A stretch of 64,000 nucleotides of DNA from Hungatella effluvii (GTDB lineage: Bacteria > Bacillota > Clostridia > Lachnospirales > Lachnospiraceae), in NCBI RefSeq assembly GCF_003201875.1, contig NZ_QJKD01000008.1, positions 124,001 to 188,000 of the forward strand, read 5' to 3'. The notes under the pieces are model-generated. The model saw only the letters and a list, made by a program, of their open reading frames with translations, was not told the origin of the DNA and made no database searches. Position numbers and translations under genes: made by a program. This document shows, piece by piece, positions 1-10,000 of the stretch. Positions within the stretch are counted from its first letter, which is position 1. Every line of letters begins with the position of its first letter.

Positions 1-2206
1 TGCTACCAAAGATGCTGCTGTTAGCATATCTGCTGATGAAAATGGTCTAGCAACAGTTAAAGTATACGCAACAGGTATCTATCCAGGTTCTATCATCAAA
101 GTATCTGGTACAAATTCTATTGTACTGGAAGAAAATACTGACTTAACACCAGAAACCGGCTACAAAGTATCCTTCCCTATTAGTGAACCGCTTCATAACT
201 ATGTAATAAGTGTGACACATCTGGATAAGCTACTGGTACAATATCAGTCATATGAAGAAGAATTAAAACCAATCCCTAAACCCGCCGAAGGTATGAAAGC
301 CCCACAGGATATGAAGTCTCTGGAGGAATTATATTTGGCAGCCACACACTTAGAGCAATACCGTCATGCAACTTATGAACCTGCTGATTACTATTTGGAG
401 GGCTTAAAAAGGGATTGCACTGATATCAGACTAAACAATGGATATGGTTTGCTACTATACAAACGGGGGCATTTGAATGATTGTATCTCTCATTTTGAAA
501 CAGCAATTAAGAAGCAGACCTGGAAGACTCCAAATCCATATACTGGTGATTGCTATTTTAACCTTGGTATTGCATTGGAGACAATTGGACTTCATGAAAA
601 AGCCTATGATGCCTTTTACAAGAGTACCTGGAGTGCGGAGACTCAAAGCCCTGGCTTTTACTGGCTAGCTTGTCTGGCCTGCCGCAAAGGTCAGTATACA
701 GAGGCTTTAGAATTTATTAATAAATCACTGTTTAATAGCTGGCATAACATGAAAGCCCGCAATTTAAAAGCGGCTCTTTTACGGTTGACAGATGAAAACA
801 ATACCACATTCCTGAATGAATGCCTTGAAATTGATCCGCTCTTTATGGGATGCCTTTATGAGAACTATCTGAATCTAAATGAACTTGAATCATGGAAAGT
901 GAAAATGCGCACGGATGCTCATAATTACCTGGAATTGTCCTTAGATTATCTCAATGCAGGACTATATCAAGATGCCTTGACAATCTTGTCTGCATACAGT
1001 GGCAATAGTCCAATGGTTCATTATTACAAAGGATATATATATTCTATGCAAGATGAGCGTGAAAAGGCTATCACCTGCTATCAAATTGCAGAAAGCTGCT
1101 CTCATGACTACTGTTTCCCGAACCGGGTGAAAGAAATTCTTATATTAAATGATGCTGTTAAACTATTAAAACGCGCACCAATGGCTCATTATTACCTCGG
1201 AAATCTCTTTTATGATAAAAAGCAGTATGAAAACGCTGTTTTTCATTGGGAAGCATGTATCTCTGATGGCCGCAAAATTGCCCTTGCTTACCGAAATTTA
1301 TCTATTGCCTATTACAACAAGCAAAAAAAACCGGATAAGGCCATGGAAGCATTAAAGATTGCCTGCTCCTTAGAACCCAATCATGCGCGGATGTGGCTGG
1401 AGTATGACCAGCTTGCAGCAAAACTGAACTTTTCCATTGAAGAACGGATTAAGACGATGGAATCTCATAAAGAGATAACTTATTCCAGAGATGATTTATA
1501 TCTTCGCTACATCACATTACTAAATACGAATGGTCGATATGAAGATGCATTATCTGCATTAATGACACATTCATTTCATCCTTGGGAGGGCGGTGAGGGC
1601 AAAGTCAGCAGCCAGTTTAAATATGCTCTCATACATCTGGCAAAAAAAGAAATAAATGAAAATCAACTCCAAAAAGCCATTGACCACTTAATCCAAACCC
1701 TCACTTATCCGGTTAACTTAGGCGAAGGCAAACTTCCTAATGTTCCAGATAATGAAACATATTACTATCTCGGTTTAGCCTACAAAAAACTAAATGATTC
1801 AAATGCAGCTAATCACTACTTTAAACTGGCAACACAGGGTGAACAGGATCCCGGGCTTGCTCTTTACTACAACGAGCAACCATCTGACTTTATATATTTT
1901 CAAGGCTTGGCACATATAGAACTGGAAAATGAAAATGCGGCTAAAAAAGCATTCCACAAATTAATCAGTTTCGGTGAAAAACATTTATTTGATAAGGTCT
2001 CCTACGATTATTTTGCTGTATCATTGCCAGAAATCGAAGTCTTTGAAGACAATTTGCAGCAGCGTAATGAAATCTATTGTAATTTCTTAATGGCACTGGG
2101 ACACTTCGGAATTGGTAATATAGATAAAGCTCAAATGCTGATTGGTGATATTCTTGACATTCAAAAAGATTATCAAGGTGGACTTTCTATTATTTCACAA
2201 ATATAA
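1..2206 (+). CDS. TPR-repeat protein, DUF5107-like, 5' end outside the window
   Basis: The reading frame is open from base 2 to the TAA at 2204-2206, so the gene starts left of the window; the GTG at 212 is internal. The first about 75 residues look like the end of a beta-sandwich domain. The rest is a series of tetratricopeptide-like helical hairpins (for example around LLLYKRGHLNDCISHF and YFNLGIALETIGLHEKAYDAF). The phrase AFYKSTWSAETQSPGFYWLA matches what I remember of DUF5107 proteins, which occur near sugar-utilisation genes in Clostridia. The role is unknown; TPRs suggest protein binding. A broken GH42 gene lies next to it, in line with a sugar locus. A terminator follows directly. Confidence 0.75.
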   Translation, partial: ATKDAAVSISADENGLATVKVYATGIYPGSIIKVSGTNSIVLEENTDLTPETGYKVSFPISEPLHNYVISVTHLDKLLVQYQSYEEELKPIPKPAEGMKAPQDMKSLEELYLAATHLEQYRHATYEPADYYLEGLKRDCTDIRLNNGYGLLLYKRGHLNDCISHFETAIKKQTWKTPNPYTGDCYFNLGIALETIGLHEKAYDAFYKSTWSAETQSPGFYWLACLACRKGQYTEALEFINKSLFNSWHNMKARNLKAALLRLTDENNTTFLNECLEIDPLFMGCLYENYLNLNELESWKVKMRTDAHNYLELSLDYLNAGLYQDALTILSAYSGNSPMVHYYKGYIYSMQDEREKAITCYQIAESCSHDYCFPNRVKEILILNDAVKLLKRAPMAHYYLGNLFYDKKQYENAVFHWEACISDGRKIALAYRNLSIAYYNKQKKPDKAMEALKIACSLEPNHARMWLEYDQLAAKLNFSIEERIKTMESHKEITYSRDDLYLRYITLLNTNGRYEDALSALMTHSFHPWEGGEGKVSSQFKYALIHLAKKEINENQLQKAIDHLIQTLTYPVNLGEGKLPNVPDNETYYYLGLAYKKLNDSNAANHYFKLATQGEQDPGLALYYNEQPSDFIYFQGLAHIELENENAAKKAFHKLISFGEKHLFDKVSYDYFAVSLPEIEVFEDNLQQRNEIYCNFLMALGHFGIGNIDKAQMLIGDILDIQKDYQGGLSIISQI

Positions 2207-2214
2207 TTGTTATA

Positions 2215-2252
2215 ACGGCTATCACATCAAAACATGCGATGGCCGTTTTTAA
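2215..2252 (+). terminator. Intrinsic terminator after the TPR gene
   Basis: ACGGCTATC and GATGGCCGT form a 9-bp stem with one G-T pair, followed by TTTTTAA. It lies 9 bases after the stop codon. Confidence 0.75.
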
Positions 2253-2267
2253 TATGTTATATATTAT

Positions 2268-2690
2268 TCAAAGCCATAGGGTAACACACTCTCCATATTT
2301 CATGAGATGCCATGTTCTTTGGACCCTAATAAATCTGCTCAGAAAATCAACACTGTTTTCAAAACAGATGCAGTAGCTCTGACCTGCTCCACAAGTGCAT
2401 TTCGTCACTGCTGTTCTTCCTTTATAAAAATCTTTTGTAAATATTCCAGCATTCACCGCATGTAAGGGCATCTGTCCCTTTTCAGATCATCCCCAACAGA
2501 TCATGAAGCAGCCCCATAATTCCACCCAGATAAAATAGATCCGTCTCATCCACAACACCGCTCCAGTATATAGTAATAAAGGTTCCTCCTTTAGTCACAA
2601 AGTCTCTGACACACTCTGCAAACACTCCCTTAAGCATATAGATCATTGGCGCAATCCCCCTCTCATAGCCGAACAGATTCTGTTCCATGT
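2268..2690 (-). pseudogene. GH42 beta-galactosidase remnant (C-terminal part only)
   Basis: Two minus-strand reading frames read like pieces of the GH42 trimerisation and C-terminal domains. 2688-2482 contains VRDFVTKGGTFITIYWSG followed by a DETDLFYLGG stretch. 2471-2268 contains IFTKDFYKGRTAVTK followed by GAGQSYCICF. In an intact enzyme the two are in one frame and separated by several tens of residues; here there is a stop, a frame change and a deletion between them (about 2471-2490). Nothing of the catalytic TIM barrel is present. This is a decayed fragment, probably created when the neighbouring element arrived or later by deletion. Confidence 0.7.
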
Positions 2691-2700
2691 CTTCGCATAA

Positions 2701-3007
2701 AATCTGCTAAAAATTATCCGGACGGAATGACCCCTGCTGAAATCCTGCGCATGAAGGACGAAGATATTCTTGATATTCCCTTCACGAAAATATATTTGGC
2801 CAAAATAATTAGAAACGATGTTTTCTATTTTAGTCCAGCCATCGTCTGTTTTTGATGCTCTGCAAAAGCAGAACAACAGATTTACATAAAGCTTTTCACA
2901 CAAGATCTTTTTCTATCACATAAAAAATGACAGGGGAACTACTGAATTACTCCAATAGTCCCTTGCCGCTAACATGCTATGATAAACTCACTTTATTCTT
3001 TCGTTTT
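2701..3007. other. Intergenic stretch at the left element boundary
   Basis: No complete gene is seen. A plus-strand frame at about 2676-2855 (containing DGMTPAEILRMKDEDILDI) has coding-like composition but no start signal and no family that I recognise; it may be a gene fragment. The left junction of the mobile element should fall here, but I found no direct repeat matching the right junction. Confidence 0.4.
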
Positions 3008-3436
3008 TTATCCGATCACTTCAATCCGGTCACGCTCCCTGCTATAAAAATACACTTTTTCCGAAAAGAAGTCCTCACTGCCACAATTATAGTTCTGGAA
3101 CCTTAAAGCGTCTTGAATTACCTCCTGAGATACTAGGTTACTTTTGTGAATCACCGCAGCCTCCGTATTAAGAAAACTAAAATAAAGGTCACTTTTAAGC
3201 AGTTCACTCAACTTTTCCATTACACCAGGCATAAAAGCAGCAATAGCTCCATTCACATAATTCACCGTGGTTATGAATATCCCGTGTCCCTGGTTGTTTT
3301 TTACTATTTCCGGAACCATATGTATAAATTCCTGATCTTCTGACAATCCAAAGCACAATGAATATACATCAACTATCCTGGGCGGAAATAAACGGTATGT
3401 ATTTCTCTTTCTCTCCTTTCGTTCTTCTAAAAGCAC
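3008..3436 (-). CDS. Hypothetical protein, DUF5688-like C-terminal part
   Basis: 142 codons from a GTG at 3436; no good ribosome binding site precedes it, so the gene may be N-terminally truncated. The last 80 residues (GVMEKLSELLKSDLYF, a variable strand, then SEKVYFYSRE) follow the ending of DUF5688 proteins, where the usual words are a PSS-HE segment and LSxxVYxYD. DUF5688 genes are common on mobile elements of gut Firmicutes and have no known function. The gene lies just downstream of a structured RNA and terminator on the same strand, so its expression may depend on read-through. Confidence 0.5.
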   Translation of the reverse strand: MLLEERKERKRNTYRLFPPRIVDVYSLCFGLSEDQEFIHMVPEIVKNNQGHGIFITTVNYVNGAIAAFMPGVMEKLSELLKSDLYFSFLNTEAAVIHKSNLVSQEVIQDALRFQNYNCGSEDFFSEKVYFYSRERDRIEVIG

Positions 3437-3600
3437 AAAAAAAGACCCAAAAAGATAATCTACTCGTCTTTTTGGGTCTTTCTAAACGAACCATTCCTGG
3501 TCCGGCTTTCGCAACAGGCAACTGCCTCAATCATCATGCTCCCGGTTCTTACCGGGACAAAAGCTTTGATATGTTTTGGGAACATATAAAATCACTATCA
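3437..3600 (-). ncRNA. Structured leader or small RNA, copy 1 (ends in terminator 3441-3483)
   Basis: Read on the minus strand from the predicted start near 3599: stem H1 at 3569-3587 (ATATGTT / AACATAT), then TTTTGTCCCGG opening stem H2 at 3540-3557 (TCCCGG / CCGGGA), H3 at 3516-3527 (GGCAGTTGCC), H4 near 3490-3501 (ACCA / TGGT), then a 15-bp terminator stem at 3441-3483 (AAAGACCCAAAAAGA and its complement) with a U tract. The RNA at 46715-46869 has the same order and nearly the same spacings with different stem sequences. I do not recognise the family. It could be an attenuator for 3436-3008 or a free small RNA. Confidence 0.6.
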
Positions 3601-3605
3601 GTTAT

Positions 3606-3654
3606 ACATTACCGCAATATATAGTTTGTGTTGAATATTTTAATCTATATATAG
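3606..3654 (-). promoter_or_regulatory. Promoter with paired CTATATATAG-type operators, copy 1
   Basis: The -35 is TCAACA (3629-3634), spacer 17, -10 TAATGT (3606-3611). A palindrome CTATATATAG lies at 3645-3654, over the stop codon of the upstream gene, and a variant CTATATATTG (3615-3624) lies inside the spacer. The promoter at 46875-46925 has the same elements in the same places, so a common regulator is likely. Confidence 0.6.
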
Positions 3655-4145
3655 CTGTTATGCTTTTTAGCTTCGGTTTTCTCCACCCCCAGGAAACTAT
3701 CTGTATTCAAAAATACTTCCAGTTTTCCTGTTCCCGGCTGAAAAAAGAACCGATATGTTCCGCCCTCCTCAACGCGCCAGTTTTTATCCAGCAGCAATAT
3801 CTCAGTGGTCTGATTCTCCATCAATAGCGTCACGCGATAGAATCTTCCCGGTTTATGTCTGCTCTGCGCTTTCAGGACAGTTCCTTCAACCGTACAGTAA
3901 TTTCTTTTTAACACCACCTTGACCAGACCGTACAGTTTCCATATGACAGCCAGGGACAGGCAGCCCGACAGCACAAAGAAATCCCTTGCATGATACCGAA
4001 TTCCCGCATAGGTTCCAACACTAACAATAACAAGCGCCAGCCCGGCCAGGCAGCAGACCTTATTCCTTAAAACCTCCGGTGTGCCGGACCATTCATTGAA
4101 AAATGCTGTCAGATATACCTGTATCCACGTTCTGGCTTTCCTCAT
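3645..4145 (-). CDS. Hypothetical two-TM membrane protein
   Basis: 166 residues. The ATG at 4145 overlaps the TGA of the upstream gene as ATGA, so translation is probably coupled. Two hydrophobic segments near residues 30-75 are followed by a soluble part rich in beta strands (VEGTVLKAQSRHKPGRFYRV). No family recognised. It is the last gene of a four-gene series (5957 to 3645) that trails the giant adhesin and probably shares its transcript. Confidence 0.6.
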   Translation of the reverse strand: MRKARTWIQVYLTAFFNEWSGTPEVLRNKVCCLAGLALVIVSVGTYAGIRYHARDFFVLSGCLSLAVIWKLYGLVKVVLKRNYCTVEGTVLKAQSRHKPGRFYRVTLLMENQTTEILLLDKNWRVEEGGTYRFFFQPGTGKLEVFLNTDSFLGVEKTEAKKHNSYI

Positions 4146-4828
4146 AAACAAACGGCCTCTCTCATCACGTTTTCCTGGATACTCTGAATAGTCAGCCGCT
4201 TTTTCTTATAGAGCTGCACAACAGACAGAAGAAAATCCAGCTTAATTGTTTCCCTAAGTTCCTGGTATTCCGGCAGCAGACGGAAGGTCCACTTTGCGTT
4301 ATCCTCCAAAACCCGGTACAGATCTTCCAACTGCAAGGACAGATTACCCGACTGTGACAGTTTTCCCAGCAAAAGACGTTCATTTTCATTCATATAAATT
4401 CCTGAAAACGCTCCTTTAACAGAAAATCCATGAGACAGCCCCATACAGAACGCCCGGAAACGCAGTGAAAAGGTCAGTCGGTTAGGGGTAACGAATACCT
4501 TTAACAATAAATCCACCACAGCGGCTTCCGGGCTGTCTCCCTCACCGCATACCAGCAGCCCCCGCCTTAACAGACGGCTGACACAGTATTGTATCTCACT
4601 GCTTTTCACTGTTCTTTGCAGCTGATCTGTCTCCTCATGGCCTTTCACCTGTCCCATCAGGCTCAATACATAACAGTCGAGATTTTCTTTTTCAACAAAA
4701 TTCCAAAGCAGCGCCGACCAGACATATACCTCCATGTTCACCAGGTAATACTCCTCGCCGGCAGCCTCCACTACAAATCTTCCCTTTTTACCCAATGTTT
4801 TCTTTCCAACCGCACTGAAAATCTGCAT
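4142..4828 (-). CDS. Hypothetical protein
   Basis: 228 residues from the ATG at 4828, chosen because GGAGG sits 7 bases upstream; the longer frame to 4876 lacks such a site. It is mostly alpha-helical and lacks a signal peptide or clear membrane segment. The stretch EIQYCVSRLLRRGLLVCGEG may be a winged-helix-like piece. No family recognised. It starts 10 bases after the upstream gene and is coupled to the next by an ATGA overlap. Confidence 0.6.
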   Translation of the reverse strand: MQIFSAVGKKTLGKKGRFVVEAAGEEYYLVNMEVYVWSALLWNFVEKENLDCYVLSLMGQVKGHEETDQLQRTVKSSEIQYCVSRLLRRGLLVCGEGDSPEAAVVDLLLKVFVTPNRLTFSLRFRAFCMGLSHGFSVKGAFSGIYMNENERLLLGKLSQSGNLSLQLEDLYRVLEDNAKWTFRLLPEYQELRETIKLDFLLSVVQLYKKKRLTIQSIQENVMREAVCL

Positions 4829-4838
4829 ATTTTTCCTC

Positions 4839-5480
4839 CTAATGATAAGATAAAAACGAAACTGCCACAGGCACAAAATAGAGAAACAGATACAAAACCG
4901 GAAAAGGAAACTGCATCCGCTTTCTCCACTTTTTATCCACCGGAATTTTTAAAGGTGAAACCTCAAGACCTTTAGAAACTTCATCGCGGAAATTTAAAAA
5001 CAAGGTCCGGAATGACTCACCGTCATACCCAAAAGACTCAACCCGTATGGTCTTGTAAGAGTTTCCGCCCGCTGTAATCCTGCTGTTTCTGCTATTTTCT
5101 TTCAGCATTACATAAAACCGCGGGCGCCCGCTCTTCTTTTCCTCCGCAAGCCCTCCCACCTCGGTACTGTCTATCTTTACAGTCTCATATTCCTGCGCTC
5201 TCAAGGGCTGGCAAACCGTGAGGATTCCCTTTCTCAGTTCCAAAAAGCAGCCCGACATATCCATCACATACTGCTCCTTATTCCTATAACAGGCAAACAG
5301 CGCCACTCCTCCGGCCACGGATACCAGCGCAAAATAAATCATCTGCCAGCTCCGGTATCCTGCTGCTATCAGAATCAGGAATACAACCCCTGACGCCGCA
5401 AGAATTGCAGAAAACCGGCGGTACAGATCGCGCCGGTCCATCCTCGTATACATCTCCTCCTCATCTGCTTCTAAACGCAC
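4839..5480 (-). CDS. Hypothetical membrane protein
   Basis: 213 residues from a GTG at 5480, with AGGAGG 7 bases upstream. Two hydrophobic segments lie near residues 25-65 and a third at the C-terminal end (FPVLYLFLYFVPVAVSFL). The middle is a soluble domain of about 110 residues. No family recognised. Its place between the zinc-finger gene and the next hypothetical gene, with gaps under 30 bases, marks it as part of the same operon. Confidence 0.6.
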   Translation of the reverse strand: MRLEADEEEMYTRMDRRDLYRRFSAILAASGVVFLILIAAGYRSWQMIYFALVSVAGGVALFACYRNKEQYVMDMSGCFLELRKGILTVCQPLRAQEYETVKIDSTEVGGLAEEKKSGRPRFYVMLKENSRNSRITAGGNSYKTIRVESFGYDGESFRTLFLNFRDEVSKGLEVSPLKIPVDKKWRKRMQFPFPVLYLFLYFVPVAVSFLSYH

Positions 5481-5504
5481 CCAGTCGCCTCCTCTCCCTA
5501 ATCT

Positions 5505-5957
5505 CTATGCCGCTGTCATCTTACAGCAGCCATTCCAGAACTTCTCACACTCTGCTATGGTCTGCTCACAATAATAGTCTGAAAAGTTACCAATATGAGC
5601 CTCCTCCGGCTCAATCTCCAGTTTAAAAGCCAGCCAGTCATACGCCTCGCTTCTCGTCATCAGACGGCTTTTCCATAGCCGGTCAAACGCTCTGTGAGCC
5701 TGTATCCGTTTGTTTCTCAGATTTCCATCAGCCAGTGTCCCCTTGGGGGTATTGCTCCCTTCATGGACGCTGACATAGGCATCACACCGGTCCGGATAAT
5801 TGCTGCAGACATACAGCCGGCTCCCAGGCACGATGGTGTGACTGCCATATACATATTCCGCAGGCCGAAGCACGGCGCGCCGGCCGCAGTACGGACAGGT
5901 CACGTCCAGCTGCCGTTTCCTGCTTCTCCCATTCTTTTTATTACACATCAATTTCAT
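5505..5957 (-). CDS. Zinc-finger-containing protein, DUF3268-like
   Basis: 150 residues; AAGGAG lies 7 bases before the ATG. It has CPYCGRRA followed by YVCSNYPDRCDAYVSVHEGS, then PKGTLADGNLRNKRIQAHRAFD and a conserved helical tail with HIGNF. This order matches the zinc-finger-containing family I know as DUF3268 (PF11672), found on phages and conjugative elements. Two CxxC-type pairs probably bind one zinc. The molecular role is unknown. Confidence 0.75.
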   Translation of the reverse strand: MKLMCNKKNGRSRKRQLDVTCPYCGRRAVLRPAEYVYGSHTIVPGSRLYVCSNYPDRCDAYVSVHEGSNTPKGTLADGNLRNKRIQAHRAFDRLWKSRLMTRSEAYDWLAFKLEIEPEEAHIGNFSDYYCEQTIAECEKFWNGCCKMTAA

Positions 5958-6032
5958 ATCCTAACTCCTTCCATTTCATATTGGCTATGAGTTAAGTGTA
6001 ATAAAACAGCCATGCCCAGGTGAACCGTATTT

Positions 6033-7082
6033 CTAACTTTTTTTAACTTCCTTTTTGCTCCTGACTTTCTTTCTTCTCTTAACCTGATAAATACCACCGG
6101 CCCCCGCCGAGGCCGCAAAAGCGGTTCCAGCGCCGATAAGAGCCACCGGTACCTTAGATGTCTTCTGCGGCGTATAGATGGCGGTTGCTTTTACCTGATA
6201 CTCGACCTCCTGTTTTTTCAGGAAGTCTCTTGCCAGATATTCTGCCTCGTACCGGAATCCATTTTCCTCCTCAAACATGACGCTGCCGCCATAGACAGCG
6301 CTGCAGTCGGCAATCATTTTACGGCCCGAAATAAGGGCGTCCCGGCAGGTGACTCCTTCCGTATCCTGATAGGCATCGCCGGCCCACTCCATCTTCTGTA
6401 TTTCATAATTCTTTTTATCAAGCCCTAACAGCTGCAGCAGTTCTTCCTCATAGCCGGCCAGCTTTGGCGTCTCATCGTTATGGGGGACAATCATGTCTCC
6501 CAAATGATACCCCGGTGTTCCGTATTCATGGAACACTGCCCGGAATTCAAATCCGTCCTCCCACCTGCGGTCTGAAAATGTATACCCGGAGAGAGGAACC
6601 CTTTGTTCTGTCCGCTGTCCGGTTCTTTCATCCGTCACCGTGATTGGCACATGCTCCGGTATGGTATCCGTTGCCTCCACTGCTTCATAAAGCACCGTGT
6701 CCTCCGCCAGTTCCTCATGAGCCGGTATCACGGTTTTCTCTTTCGTATATCCCTGCAGCTCATAGATACGGCCATCCCGCACAATCTCCTGTGCGGGAAT
6801 CAGTTTTTCTTCCGTATCCTCTAAAAAAGCATCGCTGTAAACGGTAATCCGTTCCTTGCCGGAAGGTTCTACCGGGCGCTGACCAAGAATTTCATGATGT
6901 ACCTCTTTTAAATGGTAGGAAACCCCATCGACTGTGATATCCTGGACAAAATCATTCCGCTTCTCGTCCCAGTCAGTCGTGACATACTGTTCTTCCCGGT
7001 ACAACTCCTCCGCCGCATATGCCTCCCGGCTGTTTCCTGCCAGCAAAAGCACCACCAGCAAAGCCATACAGCCCGTCTTCAT
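6033..7082 (-). other. Second exported domain fused in frame after LPKTG; possible separate translation unit
   Basis: Met3800 of the giant frame (ATG at 7082) is preceded by GAGGAAA 9 bases upstream and starts a textbook signal peptide (MKTGCMALLVVLLLAGNS...AYA). The 349 residues have soluble beta-rich repeats and end with a membrane helix plus a lysine/arginine tail. This looks like a separate secreted gene that in relatives would follow the LPxTG gene; here no stop codon separates them. Either a stop was lost, or the internal start is used as well. Confidence 0.55.
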
Positions 7083-10000
7083 CAGACGGCGTTTCCTCAA
7101 TGCCAGCGCCATCATAACAGCAGCAAGTAAAAGCAGAGCCATCTCTGCCCCATGGTGGGATTCTTCCTCCCCGTAACCGGTTTTCGGAAGGTCTTCCAGT
7201 CCTTTCAACACAACTTCCCCCTTTCCTCCCAGCTTTGACTGGTACTCTGCCGTTATGGTTCCGTAATGTCTGCTGTTCTTTAACACACAGTCCCCAATCA
7301 CGCTGCCGTCCTCGAATACCTGGAATGTAAATACAGCCGGATTGCGCTCATAAGTCTCCGGCGGAATCACTTCCTGGTACTGGTATTGTCCGGGTTCTTT
7401 AGGCAGGAAGGAAATCTTTCCTTCACGGTCCGTTGTCCCTTCTATTACCACATTCCCAGCATAATCCAGAATCCGGATTACAGCCCCGGCAAGCCCGGCT
7501 CCTGTATCCATATCCACCTTCTGTATCACAACCGGCATTTTCTTATAATCTTTCACTGTATTGTCCCCGACAATCCTGCCGTCCTCCTCCACCGTGAACT
7601 GAAAGACCGTCGTATTCACATAGTAATTCTCCGGCCCCACTGTCTCTTTAAAAGTATAGACTCCCGGCTTTGGCTTCTTAAAGCGCACATTGCCGTTCCG
7701 GTCGGACACGCCGGTAAAGTAAATGCTGCCGTCCGGCCGATAGATGGTAATGGCAGCGCCGGCAATTCTCTCCCCGGTGGTCGCATCGACTTTGGAAATA
7801 CTGCCGTACTCATCATGGGGCTTTTCATCGCCTCCGCCCGGATGGTCCGGCGTATGTTTGATTTCATAGTTGTAGACCACAATGTCCTGTATCCCCGTCT
7901 GGTCTTTCACCTCGATGGTGGCAGGTTCCATTTTCTTGTATCCTGCGGGAGCCTCCACCTCCCGGATTACATAGCGGCCCGGCGCCAGCCCCTTAAAGGC
8001 TTCCGGCTTCTCATCTGAAACCCACTCCCGGATAATCTGACCGTCAGCCTCCCGCACCATCTGCAGCTTTGCACCAGCCACCGGCCTATGATCTTTTCCA
8101 TTCTGCTTGCTGACTTCCACCTGGATTTTCTGGTTTTCAGCGGTAACCAACTGGGGACCCGGCTGATTTGTCACCTGGAACTTTATCGGCTTCATTGTGG
8201 CATACCCGTCAGGGCTGCTCTTTTCACGGATTTCATAGCTGCCCGCCAGAAGCCCTGTAAATGTTTTGACCGTCCCATCCGTCAGCCACTCCTCAACCAG
8301 CTTCTCAGACTTCCCCGGATTGGAATAAAGCTGAAGCACGGCTCCCGCCACAGGTTCTTTCGTTTCTGAATCCACTTTCTCCACATGTACTTCAATCTGT
8401 TTGTTCTCCAGCTCAAAATACTGCTTCTCCAGCTCTTCCTTCACCTCAATCGTAATCGGTGAAGCCATCTGATATCCTGGTAGAGGTTCCAACTCATGGA
8501 TTTCATATAATCCGGGAGCCAATCCCTTAAAGACCTCCGGCAGTTCCCCGGATATCCAGTCCCGTATGATTTCCTGATTGTCCGCGCGAACCAGACGCAG
8601 CTTCGTGCCCGGAAGCGGGTTTTCCCCGTCGGTCTTCTGAATATCTACCTCCAGCTTCTGGTTTAGCACTTCAAAGTTCTGTACCCCGGCCTCGTTTGCC
8701 ACTTCAATGAGAACCGGCTCCGGCAAAAGCAGATACCCTTCAGCAGCCTGTATTTCCTTTATGGTGTAAAATCCCTTTTCCAAACCAGTAAAATGCTCTG
8801 GTTCCGCTCCGGAAACCCATTCCTTCACCAGCGCGCTGTCACGGTTTCTGATTAACTGAAGTACCGCTCCGACAACCGGCTCTTTCGTTTCTTTATCCAG
8901 TTTCTCAATATTCACCTCAATCTTATGGTTCTCAATGGTGAAAACCTGGATTTTGTAATCCTTTGTTACCGTAATCTTTACCGGCTCTTTGAGTTTTTGG
9001 TAGCCATCTGCTTCGCTAATCTCATAAATCAGATAATCGCCAGCTTCCAGCTTCGAGAAGCGTTCCGGGCTCCCGTCCGTCATCCATTCACGTACTACGG
9101 TACCGTCCTCTTTCACAAGTTTTAACATGACTCCGGCTACCGGATCATGGCTTTCTCCGTCCACCTTCTCAATCTCCGCTTGAATCGGGGAATTTTGGAA
9201 CGTGAATTTTTGTACGCCTTCCTGATCCGTGACCGTTATTTCCATCGGCGGCATGTTTAAATAAGCGTCCGGTGATTCCACTTCACGAATCAGATATCGC
9301 CCAGCAGAGATTCCTTCAAATACCTCCGGCGTATCGGCAGATACCCACTGTCTGATTACTTCCTCCTCCGGCAGCCGCACAAGTTCCAACTTAGCTCCGG
9401 CGAGGATCTGTCCGTTTTCTCCGTCCACTTTCTCAATCTCCACTTCTATCTTCTGGTTCTCAATCTGGAATGTCTGCGCCCCGGTGGTATCTGTAACTAC
9501 AATCTTTATTGGTTCCTGTAAAAGCTGGTATCCATCTGCAGTCTCCGCCTCTCTTATGTAATAGACGCCTGCACGCAGACCGGTAAATACCATTGGCTCA
9601 CTTCCCGTTACCCACTTACTCACTACCTTTTTTTCCTCATCAAGCAGTTCCAGTTTTACTCCGTTTACAGGCTCCCCAGTCTCCTTGTCCACCTTTTCAA
9701 TCACTACCTGAATTGGATAGTTCCGGACAGTATAAGTCTGCACCTCTGCGGTGGGTAAAACCGTGATTTCTACCGACTCCATCACCTGGTAGCCTTCCGG
9801 GCTTTCCAATTCCCGGATTACATATACCCCAGCAGGCAGGGCGGTAAACCGTTCCGGCTTTTCACCGGACGTCCACTCCCGCACCACTTGGCCAGTCTTC
9901 TTTTCAATCATCTGCAGTCTGGCTCCAGGAAGGAAGTCCTCTGTATCCTGATCCAGCTTCTCAATATCCACCGTGATATGTTCATCAAACATCTCCACAT

